Part shown: in pieces, positions 9,868-17,230 of the stretch
Layout: every line of letters begins with the position of its first letter
Numbering within the stretch: the first letter of the stretch is position 1
NCBI GenBank assembly: GCA_036005185.1
Contig: DASYQS010000019.1
Location: 124,001 to 188,000, forward strand
Length of the DNA: 64,000 bases
Direction of reading: 5' to 3'
From: VBAU01 sp036005185
GTDB taxonomy: Bacteria; Bacteroidota; Bacteroidia; Chitinophagales; Chitinophagaceae
Position numbers and translations under genes: made by a program
The notes under the pieces: model-generated
What the model was told of the DNA's origin: nothing
Database searches by the model: none
What the model saw: the letters and a program-made list of their open reading frames with translations, nothing else

Positions 9868-9949
9868 AACGATTAGCTAATGTGCTAATGATTCGTTTAC
9901 ACCAGAAGCTTTTATTAGCAAATCAGCACATTGGCAAATTAGCAAATTA
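9868..9949. repeat. imperfect inverted repeat with repetitive arms
   Basis: Between the DUF47 and PiT genes. The left arm carries two near-copies of GCTAATG (GATTAGCTAATGTGCTAATG). The right arm carries TTAGCAAATCAGCACATTGG followed by two AATTAGCAAATT-like words. The arms can pair imperfectly. It lies inside a likely two-gene transcript and encodes no protein. Confidence 0.5.
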
Positions 9950-9956
9950 AAAAAGT

Positions 9957-11153
9957 ATGAGCTTTCTGATTGTTATTATCGCACTGGCTTTGATCTTCGA
10001 TTACATAAATGGATTTCACGACGCCGCCAATTCAATTGCCACTGTTGTTTCAACAAAAGTTCTTACTCCTTTCCAAGCTGTACTTTGGGCAGCTGTATTT
10101 AATTTTGTAGCCTTTTTTATTTTTAAAGATCATGGCGTTGCCAATACAATTTCAAAAACGGTAAAAAGTGAATTCATTACATTGCCGGTTGTATTTGCGG
10201 GACTAATAGCTGCCATATCATGGAACTTACTTACGTGGTGGTTTGGCATTCCATCCTCTTCATCGCATACACTAATTGGTGGATTTGCCGGCGCAGGCAT
10301 TGCTCATGCAGGAAGTTTTGGCGCCATTGAAGCAGACCCAGTAATAAAAACTGCAAGCTTTATTTTCTTGGCACCATTGGTAGGGATGATCATGGCCTTT
10401 ATCATTTCGTTATGGTTCATTCATGCTTTTAGAAAAGGAATAGGCCCAAAACTCCTTTCTCTTGCTGTAATCTTATTTGTAATTGCCTTTCTGTATTTCA
10501 GTCTTGAATATGATCCTGCCAAATTAAAATCACACTATGAATCATATATCTTAAAAGTTATTTTCTTTTCAAAAAATTTCAAATGGATATTACTTGCGTT
10601 AATCCTAATTATAATATCAATCTTTACTCTTTACCTCAGTAATCTGAACGCAAACAGAGCCAATAAATGGTTTAAAAGATTACAATTGGTTTCGTCGGCT
10701 ACATTCAGTATCGGACATGGTGGCAATGATGCACAAAAGGTAATGGGTATCATTACCGCGGCGTTAATTGCAAAGGGCACTATTACGAAATTCGAAGAAA
10801 TGCCTATTTGGGTGCCTCTTGCTTGTTATACTGCTATCGCTATAGGAACCATGAGTGGTGGCTGGAGAATTATCAAAACGATGGGTACCCGAATTACAAA
10901 AGTAACTCCGTTTGAAGGGGTAGCGGCTGAAACTGCTGGTGCCATTACACTTTTTGGAACAGAAAATCTAAAAATTCCTGTAAGCACTACCCATACTATT
11001 ACAGGCTCCATTATAGGTGTAGGAGCTACTAAACGCTTATCTGCTGTGCGTTGGGGCGTAACTGTAAACCTTTTATGGGCATGGATATTAACTATTCCCG
11101 TAAGCGGTTTATTGGCAGCCGGTGTATATTCTATTGTTCGTTTATTCCTTTAA
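9957..11153 (+). CDS. pit: PiT family inorganic phosphate transporter
   Basis: 398 residues, an integral inner-membrane protein with about ten hydrophobic segments. The two inverted PiT signature regions are visible: NGFHDAANSIATVVSTKVLT near residue 19, and SIGHGGNDAQKVMGIIT around residue 252. SSSHTLIGG and STTHTITGSIIGVGA are the matching loop motifs in each half. PiT proteins import phosphate (as a metal-phosphate complex) with protons, or with sodium in some members; the coupling ion cannot be decided here. It follows its DUF47 partner, and an imperfect inverted repeat lies in the gap. Confidence 0.95.
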   Translation: MSFLIVIIALALIFDYINGFHDAANSIATVVSTKVLTPFQAVLWAAVFNFVAFFIFKDHGVANTISKTVKSEFITLPVVFAGLIAAISWNLLTWWFGIPSSSSHTLIGGFAGAGIAHAGSFGAIEADPVIKTASFIFLAPLVGMIMAFIISLWFIHAFRKGIGPKLLSLAVILFVIAFLYFSLEYDPAKLKSHYESYILKVIFFSKNFKWILLALILIIISIFTLYLSNLNANRANKWFKRLQLVSSATFSIGHGGNDAQKVMGIITAALIAKGTITKFEEMPIWVPLACYTAIAIGTMSGGWRIIKTMGTRITKVTPFEGVAAETAGAITLFGTENLKIPVSTTHTITGSIIGVGATKRLSAVRWGVTVNLLWAWILTIPVSGLLAAGVYSIVRLFL

Positions 11154-11192
11154 AAATATTTTCTCACATTTGCGGTAAGTAAAATTAAAAGC

Positions 11193-12248
11193 ATGGCTAA
11201 GATATTAGTTACGGGCGGATGTGGTTATATCGGCTCTCATACTCTTGTTGATCTGGTTGAAAACGGCTATGATGTTATTTCTGTTGATAACAACAAACGA
11301 TCAAATCCTATTATTTTAGAAGGCGTAGAAAAAATAACAGGTAAAAAAATCAAAAATTATAAAGTTGATCTCTGCAATTTTGACGACACGTTTGCCATTT
11401 TCCAGGAAAATGAAGACATTGAAGGAATTATACATTTTGCAGCCTATAAATCGGTAGGTGAGTCGGTTGAAAAGCCATTGATGTATTTTGAAAATAATCT
11501 TTTATCCCTTATCAATATATTAAAATGTGTACAGGAATTTGAAATTCCCTGGTTCGTTTTTTCTTCATCATGTACGGTATATGGCAACCCAGATGAAATT
11601 CCAGTTACTGAAATGACGATGCCAAAACCGGCTGCTTCTCCATATGGCTATACCAAGCAAATGGGTGAGCAAATTGTAAATGAATTTTCCAAGGCTACCG
11701 GCACGCTGTGCATTTTGCTTCGCTATTTCAATCCAGTTGGCGCCCATCCTTCTACACAAATTGGCGAACTGCCTATTGGCAAGCCTGAAAATTTGGTGCC
11801 TGCAATTACACAAACAGCTATTGGAAAAATAAAAAAAATGTTCGTTTATGGGAATGATTATCCTACTCGCGATGGAAGTTGTTTGCGTGATTTTATTCAC
11901 GTATGTGATATAGCTCATGCGCACACGTTGGCTATAAAATATTTACAAAACGAAAAAACTGATCTGCTTTGCGAAGTATTCAATTTAGGAACAGGAAATG
12001 GTGTAACTGTTTTAGAAGCTATTCGTTCTTTTGAAAAAGTAAGTGGTGTAAAATTAAATTACGATATCGGTCCAAGGCGGCCTGGTGATATAATTGCTAT
12101 TTATGCCAATAATGATCTGGCAAGCAATGTATTAGGGTGGCACCCGGAATATTCTTTGGATGACATGATGTCAACGGCATGGAAGTGGGAGCAAAGATTG
12201 AAAGTGGACAATAAAATCTTTACAAGCCAACCCAAGGAATTGAACTAG
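11193..12248 (+). CDS. galE: UDP-glucose 4-epimerase
   Basis: 351 residues, full length. Interconverts UDP-glucose and UDP-galactose with bound NAD, supplying galactose for envelope polysaccharide. It is an extended short-chain dehydrogenase fold: GGCGYIGSHT near the N-terminus binds NAD, DLCNFDD and HFAAYKSVGES follow, and the catalytic Ser (SSSCTVYG) and Tyr-x3-Lys (YGYTK) are present. LRYFNPVGAHP, RDGSCLRDFIHV and NLGTGNGVTVLE are typical of GalE rather than other epimerases. It starts 40 bp after the PiT gene. CACATTTG at 11165-11172 is one base from a -7 box, so it may have its own promoter. Confidence 0.94.
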   Translation: MAKILVTGGCGYIGSHTLVDLVENGYDVISVDNNKRSNPIILEGVEKITGKKIKNYKVDLCNFDDTFAIFQENEDIEGIIHFAAYKSVGESVEKPLMYFENNLLSLINILKCVQEFEIPWFVFSSSCTVYGNPDEIPVTEMTMPKPAASPYGYTKQMGEQIVNEFSKATGTLCILLRYFNPVGAHPSTQIGELPIGKPENLVPAITQTAIGKIKKMFVYGNDYPTRDGSCLRDFIHVCDIAHAHTLAIKYLQNEKTDLLCEVFNLGTGNGVTVLEAIRSFEKVSGVKLNYDIGPRRPGDIIAIYANNDLASNVLGWHPEYSLDDMMSTAWKWEQRLKVDNKIFTSQPKELN

Positions 12249-12389
12249 GTCTATTGTTTATTAGATATTTGTTTTGATATTTTATCTTCTAAAAATTCTG
12301 CATTACTGCAAGCCCTAAACTTTTAGAGCATTTTTGTACGTTAATTTTCAACTCTTTCATCGACGAGTATCCCCCAAGAACTTATCATT

Positions 12390-14252
12390 TCAACTCATAT
12401 TTACTACTAATTCCCCCATCATCTCTTTCACCATAGCAACAATATGTGCAGCACTAATGCCTGCGTCATCAAGCAATTCATCTTTCGTTCCTGATTGGGA
12501 AATTTTTGTCACTGCCATTTTAATAACATGCCCGTTCTCACTGGCAATAGCTGCTGCTGCAAAATCACCCATGCCACCATGTTTAAAATGATCTTCAACA
12601 GTGATAAGAATTTTTCTTTTTGTTTCATGCAAACATTTCGCGAGTGTGTCTTTATCAATAGGACTAATAGAATAGCAATCTATTACCCGAATGTTTATCC
12701 CTTCTTTTTTTAGTTCATCCGCTGCTTTGATTGCTTCAAATACTGTGATGCCTGTTGCAGCAACAGTTAACTGATCATTTCCTGATTGCCGTAAAATTTT
12801 TGAACCTCCAATTTGAAATTCTTCAGCATTATCATAAAGTACTGCAGTTTTTGAACGAAGTGTTCGCATATAAGAAAATCCCTTGTGAGTTATCATGTGC
12901 GGAACTAATTTGGCAGTGGAAGCCGCATCTGCCGGCTGCAAAACAACGGCATCCGGCATAGCACCAAACAAAGCAATATCTTCTAGGCCCATTTGCGAAG
13001 GACCATCTTCTCCAATGGAAACGCCAACATGAGAACCCACAAATTTAATATTGGCCTCCGAAACTCTTGCCATACGAATTTGATCCGCTGCTCTTGTAAA
13101 AAATGCAGCAAAGGTGGCAACAAATGGAATTTTTCCAAGCCTCGATAATCCTGCTGCAACAGAAACCATATTTTGCTCGGCGATATAACATTCACCAAAA
13201 CGCTCAGCAAAAGCTTTCTGAAATGTTTCCGTGAAAGTCGAATTTTTTACATCGGCATCAAGCACATAAATTCCTTTATTCTTTTCCCCGAGCTTCACAA
13301 GCACCTCTCCAAAAACTTCACGGGTAGCGTACTCTTTGTTTTTTTCAAACGACATTTCAACTGAAATTTTGCCAAATGGATTTCCAGGCAATTTTGTTTG
13401 AGCTGGTTTTTTAAGTTTAAAACTTAAGTTATCATCTACGCTTCCTAATTCTTCCAATGCTTTCTGCAACTCCTCTTTTTTAAGTGGCTTACCATGCCAA
13501 CCATCTTTATTCTCCAAAAAAGAAATGCCTTTACCCTTAAATGTTTTTGCAATAATGGCATGCGGCTTTCCATTAGCACTTTTAGTAGCCGCATCAAAAG
13601 CTTTGTCAATTTCATTCAAATCGTGCCCATCAATAGCTATTACTTCAAAACCGAATGACTGAAAGCGACTGACATATTTTTCAATGTCATGACCAAACAT
13701 AGTTTCCTGGCTTTGCGCCAAACGATTGATGTCAAGAATGGCAATGAGATTATCCAGTTTTTCATGTGAAGCAAAATTTGCCGCTTCCCAAACCTGTCCT
13801 TCTGCTAATTCTCCATCACCCGTTAACACAAAAGTTTTATAAGGAAGATTTTCGCGTTTAGCAAGCCACGCAAGTCCGGCTCCTACCGAAAGTCCTTGTC
13901 CCAGCGAACCCGTTGCTGCTTCTGAGTAAACAAAATTAGGAACGGGGTGGCCTTCGAATCGGCTACCAAATTTCCTCAGTGTTTTAAGTTCTTCGAGGGG
14001 ATAAGCTCCTGCCATACCAAACAAAGTATAGAGGAGTGGCGAAGCATGTCCTTTTGAAAGAACAAAACGATCATTATAAAGATTAAGTGGATTGGCAAGG
14101 TCATAGGTGAAATATTTTTCGAAAAGAACGCTGGCAAGATCTGCTGCTGATAAGCATGATGTGGGATGACCGGATCCGGCTTCAGTGGTTGAAATAAGGG
14201 CCCACTTGCGAATCAGTTTGGCTTTTTGTTGTAATTCGTTAAACTGTTCCAT
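12390..14252 (-). CDS. tkt: transketolase, single-chain form
   Basis: 620 residues. Transfers two-carbon units between sugar phosphates in the non-oxidative pentose phosphate pathway, with thiamine diphosphate. The N-terminal pyrophosphate-binding domain has SGHPTSCLSAADL, LSKGHASPLLYTLFG, TGSLGQGLSVGAGLA and the GDG...N motif (GDGELAEGQVWEAANF). The pyrimidine domain has EQNMVSVAAGLSRLGKIPFVATF and GVSIGEDGPSQMGLED. The C-terminal domain ends DDAGISAAHIVAMVKEM. Its length, slightly shorter than E. coli TktA, and its motifs fit the animal-type transketolases common in Bacteroidota. It converges with galE across 141 bp and is otherwise isolated. Confidence 0.94.
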   Translation of the reverse strand: MEQFNELQQKAKLIRKWALISTTEAGSGHPTSCLSAADLASVLFEKYFTYDLANPLNLYNDRFVLSKGHASPLLYTLFGMAGAYPLEELKTLRKFGSRFEGHPVPNFVYSEAATGSLGQGLSVGAGLAWLAKRENLPYKTFVLTGDGELAEGQVWEAANFASHEKLDNLIAILDINRLAQSQETMFGHDIEKYVSRFQSFGFEVIAIDGHDLNEIDKAFDAATKSANGKPHAIIAKTFKGKGISFLENKDGWHGKPLKKEELQKALEELGSVDDNLSFKLKKPAQTKLPGNPFGKISVEMSFEKNKEYATREVFGEVLVKLGEKNKGIYVLDADVKNSTFTETFQKAFAERFGECYIAEQNMVSVAAGLSRLGKIPFVATFAAFFTRAADQIRMARVSEANIKFVGSHVGVSIGEDGPSQMGLEDIALFGAMPDAVVLQPADAASTAKLVPHMITHKGFSYMRTLRSKTAVLYDNAEEFQIGGSKILRQSGNDQLTVAATGITVFEAIKAADELKKEGINIRVIDCYSISPIDKDTLAKCLHETKRKILITVEDHFKHGGMGDFAAAAIASENGHVIKMAVTKISQSGTKDELLDDAGISAAHIVAMVKEMMGELVVNMS

Positions 14253-14364
14253 GTATCACATTTATAATATTGATAAAAGATTTTTTTAAGGTGACAATTT
14301 TTTTCAAATATACACTTATAGGAAACAACGGCATTTTCGTATATAGATTTTTGTATAAAAAATA

Positions 14365-14424
14365 ATGCGAAAAAAATGGGTAATAGATGTTATAAAGAAT
14401 TTAGTAGGTTCGTTCAAAAATTGA
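14365..14424 (+). CDS. possible 19-residue amphipathic peptide
   Basis: A short frame encodes MRKKWVIDVIKNLVGSFKN. It is basic at the start and amphipathic as a helix, with W, V, I, V, I, L, V and F on one side. Its stop codon lies inside the stem of a terminator hairpin, so a very short transcript would end with the peptide. A near-consensus -7 box (TAGATTTT, about 14344-14351) lies just upstream. It sits in the 332-bp gap between the divergent transketolase and ECF sigma genes. It could equally be a small non-coding RNA that contains a chance frame. No homologue is recognised. Confidence 0.35.
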   Translation: MRKKWVIDVIKNLVGSFKN

Positions 14425-14437
14425 ACCTGCTTTTTTA
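14406..14437 (+). terminator. Rho-independent terminator in the transketolase-sigma gap
   Basis: AGGTTC...GAACCT and a nested GTTCAA-aaa-TTGAAC give alternative stems, followed by a T-rich run (CTTTTTTATTTTT). It points along the plus strand, where no annotated gene precedes it; transketolase runs the other way. It is therefore direct evidence for a short upstream transcript. Confidence 0.7.
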
Positions 14438-14584
14438 TTTTTAACCCCGGTTTAGAGAGTAACTTCGATTTGCGGACAGGTTGCAAAAAAATTCATAAGA
14501 ATACAAATGCCGTATCAAAAAATTTAAGAGTTTAAAAACAAACGGATCGAAAGAATCAATACTCTAACTCACTAAAGCAAAAGA
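14438..14584 (+). other. leader region of the ECF sigma operon
   Basis: Remainder of the 332-bp gap 14253-14584. TCGATTTG at 14465-14472 is one base from the -7 consensus and is the best promoter candidate, which would leave an approximately 105-nt leader. I see no convincing -33 box, no riboswitch fold and no further coding frame. The far left part (14253-14364) must hold the transketolase promoter, which I could not identify. Confidence 0.3.
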
Positions 14585-15139
14585 ATGTCTTTGACCACCA
14601 CAACTGATACCGAATTGTTGATTCAGTTCCGTAATCCTGTGACCAAGGAAAGGGCATTTACAACCATCATCAAAAAATATCAAGAGAAATTATACTGGCA
14701 TGTTCGCCGTATGGTTATTGAACATGAAGATGCTAACGATGTGTTACAGAATGTTTTTCTAAGAGTTTGGAACGGTCTTGAAAATTTTAGAGAAGATAGC
14801 CAGCTTTATACATGGCTTTATCGTATAGCTACTAATGAGTGCTTAACCTACATAGAGCAACAGAAAAAAAGGACATCAGTTTCATTGGATGAGTCCGAAA
14901 GTGGATTGAGTAATAAAATAAAGGCCGATAGTCATTTTGATGCTAACAGGCTTGAATGGAAACTGCAATTGGCTATTCAGCAACTGCCGGAAAAACAAAG
15001 GATAGTCTTTAACTTGAGATACTATGATGAGATGCCCTATGAAGAGATGAGCAGGGTACTAGATACCAGTGAGGGGGCTCTAAAGGCTAGTTACCATCAT
15101 GCGGTCAAAAAAATTGAGGATTACATTAAAAATCATTAA
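14585..15139 (+). CDS. ECF-type RNA polymerase sigma factor
   Basis: 184 residues with the two-domain ECF layout. Region 2 spans about residues 25-95 (YQEKLYWHVRRMV, HEDANDVLQNVFLRVWNGL, FREDSQLYTWLYRIATNECL). Region 4 spans about residues 125-180 (LQLAIQQLPEKQRIVFNLRY, YEEMSRVLDTSEGALKASYH). It lacks the region 1 and 3 domains of housekeeping sigma factors. It is the first gene of an apparent operon with a membrane protein 36 bp downstream that has the size and position of an anti-sigma factor. The stimulus is unknown; the exported third product suggests envelope stress. Confidence 0.9.
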   Translation: MSLTTTTDTELLIQFRNPVTKERAFTTIIKKYQEKLYWHVRRMVIEHEDANDVLQNVFLRVWNGLENFREDSQLYTWLYRIATNECLTYIEQQKKRTSVSLDESESGLSNKIKADSHFDANRLEWKLQLAIQQLPEKQRIVFNLRYYDEMPYEEMSRVLDTSEGALKASYHHAVKKIEDYIKNH

Positions 15140-15175
15140 ACTTTACAGTTTAGGGGTTGTCTCACATAGGATAAA

Positions 15176-15910
15176 ATGGCAAACAAGGATATCATACAAG
15201 AACTCAATAACTTAGGAAGCAGTTTGGCTGGTGCCGAGCCTCAAAATATTTACTCAACTCCCCATGGGTATTTTGAGGGCTTTGCGATTCAGGTTCTAAA
15301 CCTGATAAAGGCCAATGAATCCCTGATATGGTTATCTTCCTTACCTAAAAACACCCCGTATCAAGTTCCGGATGAATATTTTAATGGATTAGAAGAAAGA
15401 ATCATACAAGCTATCCGTAACCATCCCGATTATCAAACTAGCAAGGAGGAAATGGAATCCCTTTCGCCCCTGCTTAACAGCTTAAATAAAAGGCCCGTTT
15501 ACTCCGTACCCGAGGGATATTTTGAAAATTTTAAGATTGAAGATGAGGAAAAAGAAGTCAAGACAAAAGTTGTTTCAATTAGCCGGAAATTGTATCGATA
15601 TGCGGCAGCGGCAATTATCGTTGGGGTAATTGCCTTGGGGGGATTAATAGTATATAATAGTAATAACAATAACCGTAAGGATGCATTAGCTAAGTTTGAA
15701 AAAGAAGTGAAGAAAATCGATGATGTGAAAAAAACAGAAAGCTTAATAGATTTAATGGATGCTGGTTTAAATGAAAAGGCTTTAGCAAGCAATCATAAAA
15801 CCATTAAGACTGATGATGTTCAACAATTATTGCAAGATGTATCTATTGATGAATTAAAAGAATTTAGCGAACAGTCCAAAGATATAGAAGATGTGATGAT
15901 GACAAATTAG
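15176..15910 (+). CDS. single-pass membrane protein, probable anti-sigma factor
   Basis: 244 residues. The N-terminal cytoplasmic part contains three spaced copies of a PxxYF motif: TPHGYF near residues 28-33, VPDEYF near 64-69 and VPEGYF near 111-116, each followed by a short amphipathic helix. One transmembrane helix spans about residues 139-160 (KLYRYAAAAIIVGVIALGGL). The C-terminal part is charged and probably periplasmic, ending with VSIDELKEFSEQSKDIED. Its position directly after an ECF sigma gene, and its N-in single-span topology, fit an anti-sigma factor. There is no zinc-binding HxxxCxxC motif, so it is not a ZAS-type protein. The assignment is inferred from context. Confidence 0.65.
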   Translation: MANKDIIQELNNLGSSLAGAEPQNIYSTPHGYFEGFAIQVLNLIKANESLIWLSSLPKNTPYQVPDEYFNGLEERIIQAIRNHPDYQTSKEEMESLSPLLNSLNKRPVYSVPEGYFENFKIEDEEKEVKTKVVSISRKLYRYAAAAIIVGVIALGGLIVYNSNNNNRKDALAKFEKEVKKIDDVKKTESLIDLMDAGLNEKALASNHKTIKTDDVQQLLQDVSIDELKEFSEQSKDIEDVMMTN

Positions 15911-15916
15911 ATTAAG

Positions 15917-16339
15917 ATGAAAAAGTATTTGATAATTTTGATATTATTTTTTAGCGGTCTTGCTACCTATGCGCAAGATGAAGGGGATGACGATAGGGGA
16001 GCTAAGATCAGGGATCGCATGAGGGAATATATTCAAAATAGGCTTAGCCTTTCAAAAAGCGAAGCAGAAAAATTTACTCCAGTCTTTTTAAGATACTTCC
16101 ACGAATTCCGGCAAGTTCACCGGGAATACAAGGGCGATAATCTTATTCTTAAACAAAAAATCATTGATCTGCGTATTCGTTACCGTACCGAATTCAGGCA
16201 AATTATGGATGAGCCAAGAGCCAACAAAGTTTTCGTTTATGAAGATGAATTTCGCAGAAAAGCCATTCAGATCTTAGAAACCCGCAAGGATCGTTTGGGG
16301 GAGAAAGGAATCCAAAGAAACCGGTCGCTGTTGCAATAA
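15917..16339 (+). CDS. exported basic helical protein, Spy/CpxP-like in outline
   Basis: 140 residues. A signal peptide ends at ATYAQ, followed by an acidic patch (DEGDDD). The mature part is a charged helical protein (KIRDRMREYIQNRLSLSKSEAEKF is its first helix, described by its ends only; then HEFRQVHREYKG, DLRIRYRTEFRQIMD). The size, all-helical charged character and the 'LSKSEAEKFTPVF' motif resemble the periplasmic stress chaperones Spy and CpxP, but no LTxxQ motif is present. It is last in the sigma/anti-sigma operon, 6 bp after the anti-sigma-like gene, so it could sense or relieve the stress that activates the sigma factor. That role is an inference. Confidence 0.7.
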   Translation: MKKYLIILILFFSGLATYAQDEGDDDRGAKIRDRMREYIQNRLSLSKSEAEKFTPVFLRYFHEFRQVHREYKGDNLILKQKIIDLRIRYRTEFRQIMDEPRANKVFVYEDEFRRKAIQILETRKDRLGEKGIQRNRSLLQ

Positions 16340-16388
16340 AGATATTTTCTTATATCTTTGAACCTGGTGTTTTTCATAGGTTAGCAAC

Positions 16389-16417
16389 GGCCGGCTCTTT
16401 CCAGAGCGGGCCTTTTT
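16389..16417 (+). terminator. Rho-independent terminator of the ECF sigma operon
   Basis: GGCCGGCTCT, loop TTCC, AGAGCGGGCC, then five T. It lies 50 bp after the stop codon of the last gene and faces the plus strand. Confidence 0.88.
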
Positions 16418-16437
16418 ACTTAGCCTTATTTAGTTTC

Positions 16438-17181
16438 TTAATCCGTGTAAATCGCATTTCTCACATCATGATAGAACAAAAAGGTCCACTTTTCTTTTTG
16501 CCCTTGCTCCCACCAGTTTTTTCTTAATTCCATTGCTTTTTTACCATTATAATCATACTTAGCAATAAACCGATGTTTCATTTGCTGTAGTTGTGGAGCA
16601 TCGTCGCCTCCAAAAAAAATTGTTTGTTCCTCGTTTTTTATCGTAAATACTTGGTGATGGGGAGAATGAGCCCCAGTCACTTCGTAAAAAATATAATCAT
16701 CAATATTTCCCTTGTTTTCTTTCATTAAAATCACTTGTGTCGATTCTCTTAAAGCTTGCAATTCGTCAGTAATAAAAGATGGAAATCCTTTCTCAAAAGC
16801 AAAATTCAATTCTCTTTCCTGAATAAAATAATTTGCATTAGGAAAACTTAACCGACGAGTATGAGAAGCGGAGTCTTCATTGCTTATTCCACCCGCATGG
16901 TCTTTATGTAAATGAGTCAATAAAATTTTGGTAATACTAGAAGGATTAATATTGTGATCAATTAGATTTTGATGTAATTGTAACACTCCATTTTTTTTAA
17001 ATCCTAATCCAGTATCGAGTAACAAAATATCTTGTGAGGTGATTATTACAAAAGGCTGTATTTCTACAAGCAAACTTCCTTTAGGTCTATTCTGTAACTG
17101 ATGTTCTTCTTCATTGAAAGGAACAAAAAGTTTTGATTTATCAACGGTAAATGTGCCTTCACTAAGCGGAATGATCTGCAT
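16438..17181 (-). CDS. MBL-fold metallo-hydrolase
   Basis: About 247 residues from the ATG at 17181. An earlier ATG at 17208 lies inside a perfect hairpin and adds only MIEICIFEI, so the internal start (MQIIPLSEGTFTVDKSK) is preferred. The metallo-beta-lactamase zinc motif is LTHLHKDHAGG, with a further ligand His in TGAHSPHHQV and Asp in FFGGDDAP. DILLLDTGLGF precedes it, as in lactonase-like and glyoxalase-II-like hydrolases. The substrate is not evident; a lactonase or thioesterase is possible. It follows rodA on the same strand with a hairpin between them. Confidence 0.85.
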   Translation of the reverse strand: MQIIPLSEGTFTVDKSKLFVPFNEEEHQLQNRPKGSLLVEIQPFVIITSQDILLLDTGLGFKKNGVLQLHQNLIDHNINPSSITKILLTHLHKDHAGGISNEDSASHTRRLSFPNANYFIQERELNFAFEKGFPSFITDELQALRESTQVILMKENKGNIDDYIFYEVTGAHSPHHQVFTIKNEEQTIFFGGDDAPQLQQMKHRFIAKYDYNGKKAMELRKNWWEQGQKEKWTFLFYHDVRNAIYTD

Positions 17182-17194
17182 AATTTCAAAAATG

Positions 17195-17219
17195 CAAATC
17201 TCAATCATTTTGAGATTTG
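17195..17219 (-). terminator. perfect 10-bp hairpin after rodA, possible terminator
   Basis: CAAATCTCAA and TTGAGATTTG form a perfect stem around a 5-nt loop, followed on the minus strand by CATTTTTG. It starts 12 bp after the rodA stop. The T-run is short, so it may end the mre operon only partly or act as an attenuator before the MBL-fold gene. Confidence 0.5.
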
Positions 17220-17230
17220 TTTCTCGTGAG

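Noticed and set aside
11568..11924. 118-codon antisense frame in galE
   Set aside because: It is antisense to well conserved galE coding sequence and has no start signals.
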